DNA from: CAVTRI01 sp963737075
Lineage (GTDB): Bacteria; Actinomycetota; Acidimicrobiia; Acidimicrobiales; Palsa-688
Length of the DNA stretch: 64,000 nucleotides
Assembly: GCA_963737075.1 (NCBI GenBank)
Contig: CAVTRI010000002.1
Location: 1,922,001 to 1,986,000 of the forward strand
Reading direction: 5' to 3'
Shown here: in pieces, positions 16,446 through 26,093 of the stretch
Layout: each line of letters starts with the position of its first letter
Position numbering within the stretch: position 1 is the stretch's first letter
The notes under the pieces: generated by a model
The model's input: the letters and a program-made list of their open reading frames with translations, nothing else
The model's database searches: none
What the model was told of the DNA's origin: nothing
Made by a program: the position numbers and the translations under genes

Positions 16446-18743
16446 CTAACCCCGACCCCGTCGTTGCGCCGTAGTGATGGCGGACCAGACCCGTTCGGGC
16501 GTCGCTGGCATGTCGATGTGGCGGACGCCCAGGTGGGACAGGGCGTCGACTACCGCGTTCTGTACGGCGGGCGGGGCGCCAATCGTGCCGGCCTCGGCGA
16601 TGCCTTTAAAGCCGAGGGGGTTGTTCGGCGACGGCGTCTCTAAGAGGAACGAATCGAAGGATGGCAGTTCAGCGGCAGAGACCACTCCGTAGTCGGCCAA
16701 GCTCGCGGTCCGCGGGTCGCCGGAGTCGTCGTAGAGCATCTCCTCGAACAACGCTTGACCGATCCCTTGGGCCAACCCACCGTGTATCTGCCCCATGACC
16801 AGGAGTGGGTTGAGGATCGTGCCCGGGTCGTCGACCGTCACCATGCGCTCGAGGTGCACATCGCCTGTCTCGAGGTCGACCTCCACAACCGCCACATAGG
16901 CCCCGAACGGGAACGTCGGACCCTCACCGGCAAAATCTGCCTCGCACGAGAGAGGATCTGCTTGCCGCTGGGCGGCGACGTCCGCCCACCCCATCCACAC
17001 GGCAGGAGTTCCGACTACGTGGAACTGGCCGCCGCCAGAGAGAGTGAAAGCCACGTCCTCAGGCGCCCCCTCGAGGGCTTCGGCTGCCACTTGTCGGGCG
17101 GCCAGTACGAGGGCATCAGAGGCTTCGACCAGTGCCGACCCTGCCTTCTGAGCAGATCGCGAACCTGCGGTCACCCCACCGCGGGGCACCACGTCGGTGT
17201 CACCGTGGACGACCTCGATGCGGTCCATCGGCACGCCGGTTCGGTCTGAGACGATCATGGCCCATGCCGTGTGATGGCCCTGGCCGTAAGGACTCGACCC
17301 TGTTTTGACCAGCAGGCTTCCGTCGGGTCGCAACGCAACGGCGCCATATTCTTTGCCGGGAATGCCAGCAGTGCGGTCGATGAATGTAGACAGTCCGATG
17401 CCGAGTGCCTTGGTGTCGCCTTCGGCTCGGCGCTTGGTCTGCTCTGCCCGTAGCTCGTCGTAGCCGGCCTGTTCGAGCGCCAGGTCCAACCCTCGCTGGT
17501 AGTCGCCGCTGTCATAGGTGATCCCTGTCGGCGACAAATAGGGGAATTCCTCGGGCCGCAGGAGGTTGCGGCGGCGCAGCGCAACCGGATCCATGTCGAT
17601 TTCGGTTGCGAAGAGGTCGAACGCGCGCTCGATAAGGGCCGCCGCTTCGGGCCGTCCCGCCCCCCGGTACGAGACAACGGGAGTCGTGTTGGTCACGACC
17701 GCCTCAGAGGTCCATTTCAGCGACGGGATGCGGTAGGCGCCACCCATCAGTCGGCCGGTATTGCCCGCCAGCATCGGCCCTATGAGCGGGTAGGCGCCGG
17801 CATCGGAAAGGATGTGCGCCGATACCGCCTCGACGGTCCCGTCCTGGCGGCCGGACAATTCTATCGTCTGCACCTGGGCTCGGGAATGGCCCAGTCCAAC
17901 CATGTCGATGGATCGCGGTGGAACCCAACGGACTGGACGTTCCGCCCGACGGGCCAGCCAGGGCAGAAGAAGCTCTTCGGGATAAGGGCGGCCCTTGGCG
18001 CCGAAACTGCCTCCCACGTCCGGGGCGATTACCCGTATCGTGTCTGGTTCCAGCCCGTACAAATCGGCGATAACTGCCCGCACTGGATGGGGTCCCTGGC
18101 ATGAAGACCAGTGGGTCAAGCGGCCGTCGGGCTCCCATCGCGACGCCCCGGCCCGACCTTCGAGCGGTGCGGGCGCCAGGCGCTGGTTGACGAACTGGGC
18201 GCGGACGATGATCTCCGGGTCGGCGGCGTTGTCCGCCGTGTCCCTTCCCCCGCTCTGGTGGAGCACGACATTGGTTCCGGCTTCTGGAAAAAGGAGGACG
18301 TCGTCGCCACGAGCCGTCTTTGGGTCCACAACCGCCGCCAGCGGCTCATAGTCGACGTCCACCACGGCAGCGGCGTCGGCACCGGCGCTCACGCTCTCGG
18401 CGATGATCGCCACCAATGCTTCTCCGACGAAGCGGACGCGATCATTGGCGAGGAGCGGACGGGTCATCGATGACGGGTATTCCGGATGCAGCAGCCCGAG
18501 AGGTCCGAGATCCAGATCGGCGGCGGTCACCACGTCCACAACTCCGGGCACGACCTTCGCGGCCGACACATCAATAGAGCGGATCAAAGCGTGGGCAATG
18601 GTGGCCGTCACATACGTGACTTCGAGTACTCCCGGCAACTCAAGGTTGGCGACGAAACGGCTGGCCCCTGCGAGCAAGCGGGCATCCTCCACTCGTCGTA
18701 CCGGTGAGCCAAGCAGCGCCATCGATTCGAGTACGTGACCCAA
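16446..18743 (-). CDS. Molybdenum hydroxylase large subunit (xanthine/CO dehydrogenase family)
   Basis: About 765 residues with the aldehyde oxidase/xanthine dehydrogenase a/b hammerhead and molybdopterin-binding domains in order. GGSFGAKG and SYRGAGRPEAA are cofactor-binding motifs, and the GIAEAGTIGAPPAV stretch near the C-terminus holds the catalytic glutamate. The motif is the RGAGRPEA form, not the RCSFR form of true carbon monoxide dehydrogenase, so it likely hydroxylates an organic substrate. The start is uncertain: a TTG at 18743 touches the upstream stop, while an ATG at 18722 also fits; neither has a strong ribosome site. The iron-sulfur and FAD subunits that normally accompany it are absent from the window. 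Confidence 0.85.
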   Translation of the reverse strand: MGHVLESMALLGSPVRRVEDARLLAGASRFVANLELPGVLEVTYVTATIAHALIRSIDVSAAKVVPGVVDVVTAADLDLGPLGLLHPEYPSSMTRPLLANDRVRFVGEALVAIIAESVSAGADAAAVVDVDYEPLAAVVDPKTARGDDVLLFPEAGTNVVLHQSGGRDTADNAADPEIIVRAQFVNQRLAPAPLEGRAGASRWEPDGRLTHWSSCQGPHPVRAVIADLYGLEPDTIRVIAPDVGGSFGAKGRPYPEELLLPWLARRAERPVRWVPPRSIDMVGLGHSRAQVQTIELSGRQDGTVEAVSAHILSDAGAYPLIGPMLAGNTGRLMGGAYRIPSLKWTSEAVVTNTTPVVSYRGAGRPEAAALIERAFDLFATEIDMDPVALRRRNLLRPEEFPYLSPTGITYDSGDYQRGLDLALEQAGYDELRAEQTKRRAEGDTKALGIGLSTFIDRTAGIPGKEYGAVALRPDGSLLVKTGSSPYGQGHHTAWAMIVSDRTGVPMDRIEVVHGDTDVVPRGGVTAGSRSAQKAGSALVEASDALVLAARQVAAEALEGAPEDVAFTLSGGGQFHVVGTPAVWMGWADVAAQRQADPLSCEADFAGEGPTFPFGAYVAVVEVDLETGDVHLERMVTVDDPGTILNPLLVMGQIHGGLAQGIGQALFEEMLYDDSGDPRTASLADYGVVSAAELPSFDSFLLETPSPNNPLGFKGIAEAGTIGAPPAVQNAVVDALSHLGVRHIDMPATPERVWSAITTAQRRGRG

Positions 18744-19182
18744 TTACGACGCAGGCGCGTCGAAGGCGAAGTGCTGGACCTCGACCATCATGGGCAGGAG
18801 GTAGCCGACGTAAAAGTCAGTGATCGAAAGACCGGGGTGCCGCTCGGTCTTATCGACGATGTCGACCCGATCGTCACGCTTGCGGAAGTCGATCGCCCGC
18901 TCGTAGAAAATGTCCAGTTCCTCCGGCGTCCCCACCCCTAGCCAGAAATGGTCCATCCGGGGCGCGCATCGGATCGTTGTCCGCCATGAGGAAGACGAAC
19001 TGGTCGATGGCGTACGCACCGAGCACGAGCCGCTGCCGATCGATCGTCTCGGTGGGGTACTCCTGCCAGCCGAACACCTCCGAGTAGAAGGCCACCAGAT
19101 CGCGCCGTCCCCGTTCGTCGAGAAGGTCGGCGGGGACGCTCAAAGCGACGTGGTTGAAGCGGGGTTCTCCGGGCTCAGGCAT
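18744..19182 (-). pseudogene. VOC-family protein gene with a +1 frameshift
   Basis: The N-terminal half (ATG at 19182, EPRFNHVALSVPADLL, then FYSEVFGWQEYP) and the C-terminal half (RMDHFWLGVGTPEELDIFYE to HFAFDAPAS) lie in different frames that join at a CCCC run near 18957-18960. Removing one C restores a single 145-residue VOC (glyoxalase/dioxygenase-like) protein. It is therefore either a recent frameshift or a homopolymer sequencing error. The gene overlaps the upstream zinc alcohol dehydrogenase stop by eight bases and touches the molybdenum hydroxylase start, suggesting one transcription unit. Function beyond the fold is unknown. Confidence 0.7.
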
Positions 19183-20197
19183 GCGGCACCACCAATACCT
19201 TTCCGGCTAGCTCACCGGTCATCAGCCGCTCCATAGCCCACTGCAGGCGGGTCAGCGGAAGGTCCTCAGGAGCGATCAGCTCGGCGACGGGCAATCGGGC
19301 TTCGGCCAGAAGGTCCAGCGCTGTGCGGTAGTCGTCCGGGGTGTATTCGACCGTGCCCGTGACGACCAGCTCGTGGACGATCAGTCGAATGGAGTCGAGC
19401 TTCGGCCTGTTCATCCCGGTTCCCGAAAGGACCAACGCCCCGCCGCGATCCAGATTCGCCAATCCCGCCTCCACGGCGTCGGCCCGCCCCGAGCACTCGA
19501 ATGCGTATTGATATGGCGCCGCCACCAACTCCATCACCGAGCCGGGATGTTCGAGCTCCTCCGGACTGATCGTGGTGGAAGCTCCCATCTTTTCGGCTAA
19601 GTGGCGACGCTTCGCATTCGGTTCGCTGACCGTGATATCGGTGATCCCTGCGGCCGCCAGCACGGCCGCCGTCAGCAGCCCGATGGGACCGGCGCCGGTA
19701 ATGAGCACGCGGTCGCCCGGCTGGGCGCCGGCGCGGCGTACCCCGCGAACGGCAACCGCCACGGGCTCGGTGAGCGCCGCGGTGCGCAGGTCGAGCGAGT
19801 CGGGGAGCCGGAACAGGGAGTCCGCATCCACCACCTTGAACGCGGCGTACGCTCCGCTGACCGTCGTGGCACGCCGGGCGGCGAGACCGTCACAGAGATG
19901 GGTGCGGCCGGCCCGGCACTGACGGCACCCGGCACAGCCCGGCCAGGGGCCCCCGACAGCTCGATCCCCGATCGCCCATCCTTCCACCGAGCTCCCTACG
20001 GCGGCGACCACGCCGGAGTACTCGTGGCCACCAACGGCACCCGGCGTCCCCCAATCCTCGATCATCAAATGCAGATCGGTCCCGCAGATGCCGCAATGAC
20101 TTATACGCAGAAGAACCTGGGACGAGCCGACCTGCGGTATCGGCACATCCTCAATGGTGATTGTATGTTCCCCCTTGTACACGGCCGCGGGCATCAT
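19175..20197 (-). CDS. Zinc-dependent alcohol dehydrogenase (medium-chain)
   Basis: A 340-residue medium-chain dehydrogenase. Catalytic zinc ligands appear as Cys38 in CGICGTD and His58-Glu59 in GGHEY. A structural zinc lobe follows in CAGCRQCRAGRTHLC. The nucleotide-binding loop is ITGAGPIGLLTA, and TVSEPNAKRR suggests how the cofactor is read. It oxidises alcohols or polyols to carbonyls with NAD(P). I chose the ATG at 20195-20197 (a Met-Met start); the frame is open further upstream but runs into the neighbouring aminotransferase. It is followed by the frameshifted VOC gene with an eight-base overlap. Confidence 0.88.
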   Translation of the reverse strand: MMPAAVYKGEHTITIEDVPIPQVGSSQVLLRISHCGICGTDLHLMIEDWGTPGAVGGHEYSGVVAAVGSSVEGWAIGDRAVGGPWPGCAGCRQCRAGRTHLCDGLAARRATTVSGAYAAFKVVDADSLFRLPDSLDLRTAALTEPVAVAVRGVRRAGAQPGDRVLITGAGPIGLLTAAVLAAAGITDITVSEPNAKRRHLAEKMGASTTISPEELEHPGSVMELVAAPYQYAFECSGRADAVEAGLANLDRGGALVLSGTGMNRPKLDSIRLIVHELVVTGTVEYTPDDYRTALDLLAEARLPVAELIAPEDLPLTRLQWAMERLMTGELAGKVLVVPHA

Positions 20198-20235
20198 CTT
20201 TTCTGGCACCAGCCGGACGGTACCACCACGCTCCG

Positions 20236-21507
20236 TCAATGGTTCGCCAAAACCACCTGCAGGAGGGGATGGGGCGTAAGCGTGTCGAGAGAGGCGCCAA
20301 GGTCGGTGAGAGCCCCGTCCGCAGCCGTGATCGCCATGTCGATGTCGGCGTCGGACATGGCCGCGCACAAGAACATGTTGTGCCACGGGTGCACGTAGAC
20401 GCCGCGTTCGAGCATTGCTGCCGCGAACGCGAAGCCGATGCGAAAGTCGTGATCGCCGTCGAAGAGCAGCTGCGGCATCTGTACGGGTCCGCTCTGGCGG
20501 AGTGTGAAGCCGTGCTCGGAAGCGGCCTTGTCCAGCCCGGCGCGCAGCCGTTCGCCGAGCGCGATGACGTGTTCGAGATATTCGGTCTCTCGCAGGATCG
20601 TGAGCGTCTCAACCGCGGCGGCCATCGGCACCGCAGAGAACCAGAACGACCCGGTCGTGTACATCGCGGCGGCACCAGAGCGGCACGTGTTGGAGCCAAG
20701 GAGTGCCGAGATGGGGTGGCCGTTGGCGAAGGACTTGCGCCACGCGCTGAGGTCGGGTCGGACGCCGAGCGGCTCCCAGCTGCAGTCGCGCGTGAGGCGG
20801 AACCCGGCACGCACGTCATCGACGATCAGCATGGCGCCGGCCTGGTCGCACAGCTCACGCGCCCTCGTGGCGAAGCCGGGTTCGGCGAGCTGCTGGTCCT
20901 CGAAGGCGTCGTGCTTGAACGGGGCGACAAAGATCCCGGCGAGGTCGTCGCCGGCGGCGGCTACCGCGGCGTCGAGGGTGTCCACGTCGTTGTAGGTGTA
21001 GGTCGAAATGAAGCTCTTCTCCTCGGCGACGACGCCCCTCGGGACGGGTGTGCACCACGGCGCGGACCCGTGATACGAGTGCTCGGCAACGAGGACCCGC
21101 CGCTTTCCCGTCTGCGCGCGAGCGGCAGTCATCGCCATGGTGGTGGCGTCAGTTCCGTTCTTGCAGAACATCGCCCAGTCCGCGTGGCTCACCATCGAGG
21201 TCAACGTCTCGGCCAGACGGACCATCAAGGCGGACGGTCCGGTCATGGTGTCGCCGAGCTTCAGCTGTGCGGCTGCGGCGGCGTTGACACGGGGTTCGCC
21301 GTATCCGAGGAGGTTCGGGCCATAGGCGCACATGAGGTCGAGGTAGCGGTTGCCGTCGACATCCCACAGGTACGCGCCCTCCGCTCGGCTGAAGAACTGC
21401 GGGAAGGAGTCGGGGAGCAGGCGCGTCGACTGGTGGCCGTACACGCCGCCCGGGATGACCCTGCGCGCCCGTTCTCGCAGTGACCTGTCAATCGCACCAC
21501 TCGTCAT
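20236..21507 (-). CDS. Class III PLP aminotransferase (glutamate-1-semialdehyde aminomutase-like)
   Basis: A 423-residue fold-type I PLP enzyme. FCKNGTDATTMAMTAAR is the phosphate-binding loop, LIVDDVRAGFRL carries the cofactor aspartate, and the PLP lysine lies in WRKSFANGHPISALLGS. The layout matches glutamate-1-semialdehyde aminomutase relatives, which move or transfer amino groups. The KSFANG motif differs from KxxGGG of true aminomutases, and no tetrapyrrole genes are nearby, so a catabolic aminotransferase is more likely. I chose the ATG at 21505-21507, with GGGAGG about 11 bases upstream. It lies 38 bases upstream of the alcohol dehydrogenase in the same direction. Confidence 0.85.
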   Translation of the reverse strand: MTSGAIDRSLRERARRVIPGGVYGHQSTRLLPDSFPQFFSRAEGAYLWDVDGNRYLDLMCAYGPNLLGYGEPRVNAAAAAQLKLGDTMTGPSALMVRLAETLTSMVSHADWAMFCKNGTDATTMAMTAARAQTGKRRVLVAEHSYHGSAPWCTPVPRGVVAEEKSFISTYTYNDVDTLDAAVAAAGDDLAGIFVAPFKHDAFEDQQLAEPGFATRARELCDQAGAMLIVDDVRAGFRLTRDCSWEPLGVRPDLSAWRKSFANGHPISALLGSNTCRSGAAAMYTTGSFWFSAVPMAAAVETLTILRETEYLEHVIALGERLRAGLDKAASEHGFTLRQSGPVQMPQLLFDGDHDFRIGFAFAAAMLERGVYVHPWHNMFLCAAMSDADIDMAITAADGALTDLGASLDTLTPHPLLQVVLANH

Positions 21508-21586
21508 CGCGACGCTTTCCCTCCCATGGTCAGTTGACGTCGAACCAGCGTCCCACAATTGACGCTGGCGGCAAGCTGGGCAGCCG

Positions 21587-22849
21587 TTACCGGGCTACGG
21601 GGTCCCAGCCCCGCAGGTGCCTGACGGACTGGCGGTACTCCCACTCGATGGCGTCTTTGAGCAGATGGGCCAGACGCCCGCCGCTGGTGATGCCTGCGAT
21701 GTCGGCGACCCCGCGGCGGGTCCCGACCGAGACGACGAACCCCTTGTCGTGGAACGTGAACGCCTCCAGCGGCCTGTCCAATAGCTCCGCTTCCAGGTTG
21801 CGGGCCACCGTCTCGCCCTCCTCCAGCGCCACCTGCGCCAGCGGGGGCAGCACGTGCCCGGTGCGCGGATCCACCACCGAAGCCAGGTCCCCGGCCACGT
21901 AGATCTCCGGGTGGTCCAGCACGCGCAGGTACCGGTCGACCTTGACGCGGCCGTTGTGGCCGGTCGGTAACCCCGAATCGGCCACAAGCTCGGGTGCTTT
22001 CAACCCTCCCGCCCAGACGAACACACCGCCCTCCACCAGCTCGCCGTCCTTGAGCCGGAAGCCCTCCTCGGTTGCGGCGGCGATCGTCGCGTTCGTGCGG
22101 ACCTGGACTCCAAGGTCAGAAACGATTGTGGCGGCCTTCTCGATCAGCTGCGGTGAGGAGCCGGCCAGGATGGTGGGGCCGGCTTCGACGAGCTGCACGG
22201 CCGGCCGGTCGGGTGCCAGGCCGTGGCCGCGGGCCACCTCGGGCAGCATCTCAGCCAGCTCGCCGGCCAGCTCGACTCCGGTGGCGCCGCCGCCGCCGAT
22301 CACCACGGTCGCCAGGCGGCGCTGCCGCTCCTGGTCGGCGGCGGCCGCGGCAGCCGTGATCGCGTCGTTGACCGCTGCCCACACTCGCTCGGCGTCGCTG
22401 GCCGAGTAGAGCGAGAGCGTGCGTTGGGCCAGGCCGGGAATGGCGAAGTCGTTGGGTCGGCTGCCGAGCGCGAGGACCAACCTCCTCCAGCCGATCGGCC
22501 CCGCGCCCGTAAGCAGCCGGCGGCCGGCCAGGTCGAAACCGCTGATCTCGGTCCGGACGAAGCGGACCCCCGTGGCCAGCACGTCCTCGAGCGGGATGCG
22601 TACCGCGTCGGCGGCGCGGGTGCCGCCGGCGACCCGTGGCAGCTCGGTGAGCGCCAGATGGTAATCGTGCCGGTCGACCAGAGTGAGCATCACCTTGGGG
22701 TCGTTGCGAAGCTTGGCCGTCAGGCGCAAGGCGACGTGCAGCCCGGCATAGCCGGCGCCGGCGATCACGATCTGATCGCTGCTTCCGGCGGTGGATGCAT
22801 TCACGGCGTTCTCCGTAGGACTCAAGCTCACCTTCCGATGACCACACAC
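21587..22849 (-). CDS. NAD(P)H:quinone-type FAD oxidoreductase (NDH-2-like)
   Basis: About 420 residues with two dinucleotide-binding folds: IVIAGAGYAGL (FAD, residues 28-37) and VVIGGGGATGVELAGEL (NADH). The later YVAGDLASVVDP motif binds the FAD ribityl chain. This is the type II NADH dehydrogenase or related ferredoxin-reductase layout. A short amphipathic C-terminus (AIEWEYRQSVRHLRG) may attach it to the membrane, as in NDH-2. The start is uncertain; several in-frame starts lie between 22849 and about 22800, including a GTG preceded by GGAGAA. It stands 79 bases from the aminotransferase on the same strand. Confidence 0.85.
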   Translation of the reverse strand: MCGHRKVSLSPTENAVNASTAGSSDQIVIAGAGYAGLHVALRLTAKLRNDPKVMLTLVDRHDYHLALTELPRVAGGTRAADAVRIPLEDVLATGVRFVRTEISGFDLAGRRLLTGAGPIGWRRLVLALGSRPNDFAIPGLAQRTLSLYSASDAERVWAAVNDAITAAAAAADQERQRRLATVVIGGGGATGVELAGELAEMLPEVARGHGLAPDRPAVQLVEAGPTILAGSSPQLIEKAATIVSDLGVQVRTNATIAAATEEGFRLKDGELVEGGVFVWAGGLKAPELVADSGLPTGHNGRVKVDRYLRVLDHPEIYVAGDLASVVDPRTGHVLPPLAQVALEEGETVARNLEAELLDRPLEAFTFHDKGFVVSVGTRRGVADIAGITSGGRLAHLLKDAIEWEYRQSVRHLRGWDPVAR

Positions 22850-23197
22850 AGAAGGTCGTCGCGCACGCGCTCGTGCTTGGCGCGGAACTTACTACCCGGC
22901 GCTAGTCCGGGGAGGCTGAGTCGGCATCTGCTCGGGCGACGGGAAACTTGGGGCCTATCGGATCGCCGTCAACATCCGCAAAGCGAAGGATCCTTCTTGG
23001 GCGGTCGACGCCCACCAATCGGGCCGCTCGAACCGGCGGCGGGGCACGCCGAAGCAGCATCCCAACGCGGCACTCTTGGTCGTAAGGGGGCGAGGTGACC
23101 AAGAGTCGCTGCTCGATGATCCTTGCACCACCACTAGCGCGGCCGACAACAACTTGCAAAGCGGCCGTGGCAGGCTCTCGCGCGGAGCGGTACTGAC
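22850..23197. other. Intergenic region, no gene recognised
   Basis: This 348-base gap separates two divergent genes and should hold both promoters. I see no convincing coding frame, repeat or hairpin. A minus-strand frame ending at 22902 is open but lacks a good start and any recognisable motif. Confidence 0.5.
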
Positions 23198-24544
23198 ATG
23201 ACGTCCGTGAGTGTGATGATGATCCGGGGCCGTGACGCGCGGCCGACCAGGCTCCTGCGACGGTCGGCGGGCATGGCCGCCGTGGCGGCACTCGCGCTGC
23301 TCGTGTCTGCGTGCTCCAGTGGCGGGCACAGAAACGTCCCGGCCGGGGGCCCGACCAACGCCAAGCATCCGGAGAAGGCCACGACCTCGACGGCCGGCCC
23401 GCAAGTGACAATCACGCCGGCGAATGGCAGTGCTGCTGCCGATCCCTCCGCGGGCATCACTGTCACGGCAGCCGACGGCACGCTGAGCAACGTCACCGTG
23501 CACACATCGGGCGATGCAGTATCGGGCCTCCTCAGCCAGGGCGGCGCCGCCTGGCACAGCCAATGGACACTTGACGTCTCCCAGACCTACACCGTAACGG
23601 CGACGGCATCCCGGCCCGGCGCCGGCACCGTCACCAGCGTGAGCTCATTCCGGACGCTGACGCCGAGCCGGACGTTCGAGACCAAGATCCTCGAGGGACA
23701 AAATCAGACGTACGGCGTAGGGATGCCGATCATCCTGTACTTCAGCCAGCCGATCACGGACAAGGCCGCGGTGGAGCAGGCGCTGCAAGTCACCACATCG
23801 AGGCCAGTGGTAGGCGCGTGGTACTGGGAGGATCCCTGCAACATGGCGGCCACCTGCGTCTACTTCCGCCCCCGTGACTACTGGCCGCCCGGGACGACCG
23901 TGAGTTTCACCGGTTACCTCAACGGCGTGCGAGGCGCGCCGGGCGTGTACGGCGCCCATACCCTAACCCAGACGTTCAACATCGGTCCCTCGCTAGTGGC
24001 GATTGGGAACACCGCCGCGCACCGCACCCAGATTTACCAGAACGGTCAACTCCTCTATGACTGGCCGATCAGCTCCGGCCGGCCAGGTGATGCCACCCCC
24101 GACGGAAGTTATCTGACCATCGAGAAAGCTAACCCGGTACAGATGGTCGGTCCGGGCTACAGCATTTCGGTCCCGTGGTCAGTGCGGTTCACCTTCAGCG
24201 GCGATTACTACCACGACGCCTACTGGTCTGTGGGCGAACAGGGCTTCGAGAACGTCAGCCACGGCTGCGTCAACCTGTCGCCTGTTGACGCCGAGACCTA
24301 CTACAACCTCGCTGTGCCTGGCGACCCCATCACGATCGTCGGCAGCCCAACAGCCGGCACCTGGGACAACGGCTGGACCGAATGGTTCCTCAGCTGGCCC
24401 CAGTACCTCCAGGGCAGCGCGCTCCACAAGGCCGTGGTGGCTGGGCCAAGCGGCAGCGTCTTCGCCGACGCTACGTCACTGCCGCCTTCGACCGCGACCG
24501 CGCCTCTGCAAACCGCGCCGGCCAACAACTCGGCGGCGCAATAG
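23198..24544 (+). CDS. L,D-transpeptidase lipoprotein with Ig-like domains
   Basis: A 448-residue cell-wall enzyme. The N-terminus has a basic stretch, a hydrophobic segment and a lipobox LLVSAC (Cys39), so it should be lipid-anchored outside the membrane. Two immunoglobulin-like domains follow (about 65-270) and then a YkuD catalytic domain with the active-site motif SHGCVNLS (His355, Cys357). The layout matches actinobacterial L,D-transpeptidases such as Ldt(Mt2), which make 3-3 cross-links in peptidoglycan. The C-terminal 30 residues are Ala/Pro/Ser-rich. The ATG at 23198 is the longest option; internal starts exist. It is a single gene with no clear operon partner. Confidence 0.92.
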   Translation: MTSVSVMMIRGRDARPTRLLRRSAGMAAVAALALLVSACSSGGHRNVPAGGPTNAKHPEKATTSTAGPQVTITPANGSAAADPSAGITVTAADGTLSNVTVHTSGDAVSGLLSQGGAAWHSQWTLDVSQTYTVTATASRPGAGTVTSVSSFRTLTPSRTFETKILEGQNQTYGVGMPIILYFSQPITDKAAVEQALQVTTSRPVVGAWYWEDPCNMAATCVYFRPRDYWPPGTTVSFTGYLNGVRGAPGVYGAHTLTQTFNIGPSLVAIGNTAAHRTQIYQNGQLLYDWPISSGRPGDATPDGSYLTIEKANPVQMVGPGYSISVPWSVRFTFSGDYYHDAYWSVGEQGFENVSHGCVNLSPVDAETYYNLAVPGDPITIVGSPTAGTWDNGWTEWFLSWPQYLQGSALHKAVVAGPSGSVFADATSLPPSTATAPLQTAPANNSAAQ

Positions 24545-24734
24545 AGGAGCCTGGCGAGCGAGCAATCCGGCTCCTAGGGCATGCGGATTCGCGGGCCGAA
24601 TCTTCCGTCCTTGGCGTCGAGGGGTGCCTCTTCCGGCCAGATCCGGACCCATTTGTCGGGAGGCAAGGCCTCGTTCGCGGATTGGCCCCGATCACAGCTG
24701 CCCTGCCTACGGATTGGGTCAGATGATGTGTCGA

Positions 24735-25908
24735 TTAGTTAGAAGCGACGCCCTCGATGCCAGCGCCGAGACCGGCGACGCTGCCGAGGTCGCTGAGCGA
24801 GCCGTTGGGGTTGATGTGGAACTCGTCGACGGCGCCAGCTGCGCCGGCCTCGACGTAGAGGGTGCTGCCGTCGGCGGACGCCACCATGTCGATGGCCCCG
24901 GCGTCGGTTGTGGCAACGACGCCGGTCGTGTCGACGAGCGAGGGGGTCCCGTCGGATGCGACCGAGTAGGCGCTGACGTTGTTACTGCCAGCGTTGGCAA
25001 CGTAGAAATAGCCACCGACGGGGGTGATCCAGCACAGTGCGCTCTGCCCGTCCGGGACCGACGCGCTCAAGCTGGTGAGCGAGCCGCCGCTGCCCAGCAT
25101 GTAGGTGTGCACCGTGCTGTTGGCGGCTTCGGCGGTGACGAGCTGGCCAGAGGGGCTGAAGGTGAAGGAGAACGGCACGTTGCCCGGATTTGCGGTCACC
25201 GTCGGCGTGGCCGAGAGCAACCCGGCCGCGTTCACGGTGAAAACGTCGAAGGAGCTGGTGCTCGCCTTGGTGGTGACGATCAGCTCCGAACCGTTGGGGC
25301 TGAAGCCGATCTGGCCGGGGGAGGTGAGGAAGTTCGGGGGCGTCGTGTTCGAAAGGCCAAGGGTCCGCGACGACCGCGGCAAGGGGAGGAGCCGGTCGCC
25401 GAAGATTCGGTAGCCGCTGACCGCCCCGGATTCCGCCGGCGTTGAGGACGTACACGAGGTCACGGTAGACAGCGACGCTGTCGGGGAACTCCCCACCTGA
25501 GCTCACCACCTGGACGAGGCGAAGGTCGCGGCCGTGGGCGGAGAACACCGAGACCGAGTCGCTGCCGGCGTTCACTGCGAAGAGGAGCTGACCGTGCGGA
25601 TCGTAGGTGAGGGAGCTTTGCGAAGACAGCCTGTCGGCCACCGAACCGACGGTTTGCCCGCCCAGCCCGCCGGTCGGGACGGTTTCTCGCAAAGACAGCC
25701 GGCCGTCGGAGTGCTCGGCGAAGACGTCGATGGCGTTGCCGGCCGGGTTGTCAGTCTGCGCGAAGACGTCGTGGTGTTGTGTTGGTTGTCCGAACCGGTC
25801 CGGGCTGTCGTTGGGGACGCCTTGGGCCGCGGCCGCGGTGGCGGCGCCGAGCGTGGCGAGGGCACCCAGGGAAACCATAGCCAGAGATCGACAGAGTATT
25901 GTGCGCAT
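24735..25908 (-). pseudogene. Secreted beta-propeller protein gene with a +1 frameshift
   Basis: The start (ATG at 25908, GAGGAG upstream) gives a signal peptide MRTILCRSLAMVSLGALATL with an Ala-x-Ala site, then repeated strands such as DPHGQLLFAVNAGSDSVSVF. The frame breaks near 25425-25435 at a GGGG run. Skipping one base continues the same kind of repeats (SPNGSELIVTTKAST, SPSGQLVTAEAANS) to the stop at 24735. Total length is 3n+1, consistent with a single inserted base. The intact product would be about 390 residues, a lactonase-like or YVTN-type propeller acting outside the cell. It lies 185 bases downstream of the anti-sigma factor and may be a target of that system. It could be a sequencing error rather than a real mutation. 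Confidence 0.7.
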
Positions 25909-26093
25909 GGGGTGTCTCCTCGAACGGGATCGTGTGAGTGGTTCCACGACCGGATTAACCACTGGGCTCATTCGGTTCTTACCGGCTCGCTGCGGTGCGC
26001 CGGGCTGGTCGGTACCGATAGAGACGCCGGAATACTTGGATTGATTGCACGTGGGGCGCCGACGTTCGGTCATCGACGCGCGATGGTGATCCG

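Noticed and set aside
20161..21483. 440-codon plus-strand open frame opposite the aminotransferase
   Set aside because: It is the exact antisense of a gene with clear PLP motifs. High GC content keeps the opposite frame open; no family motif is present.
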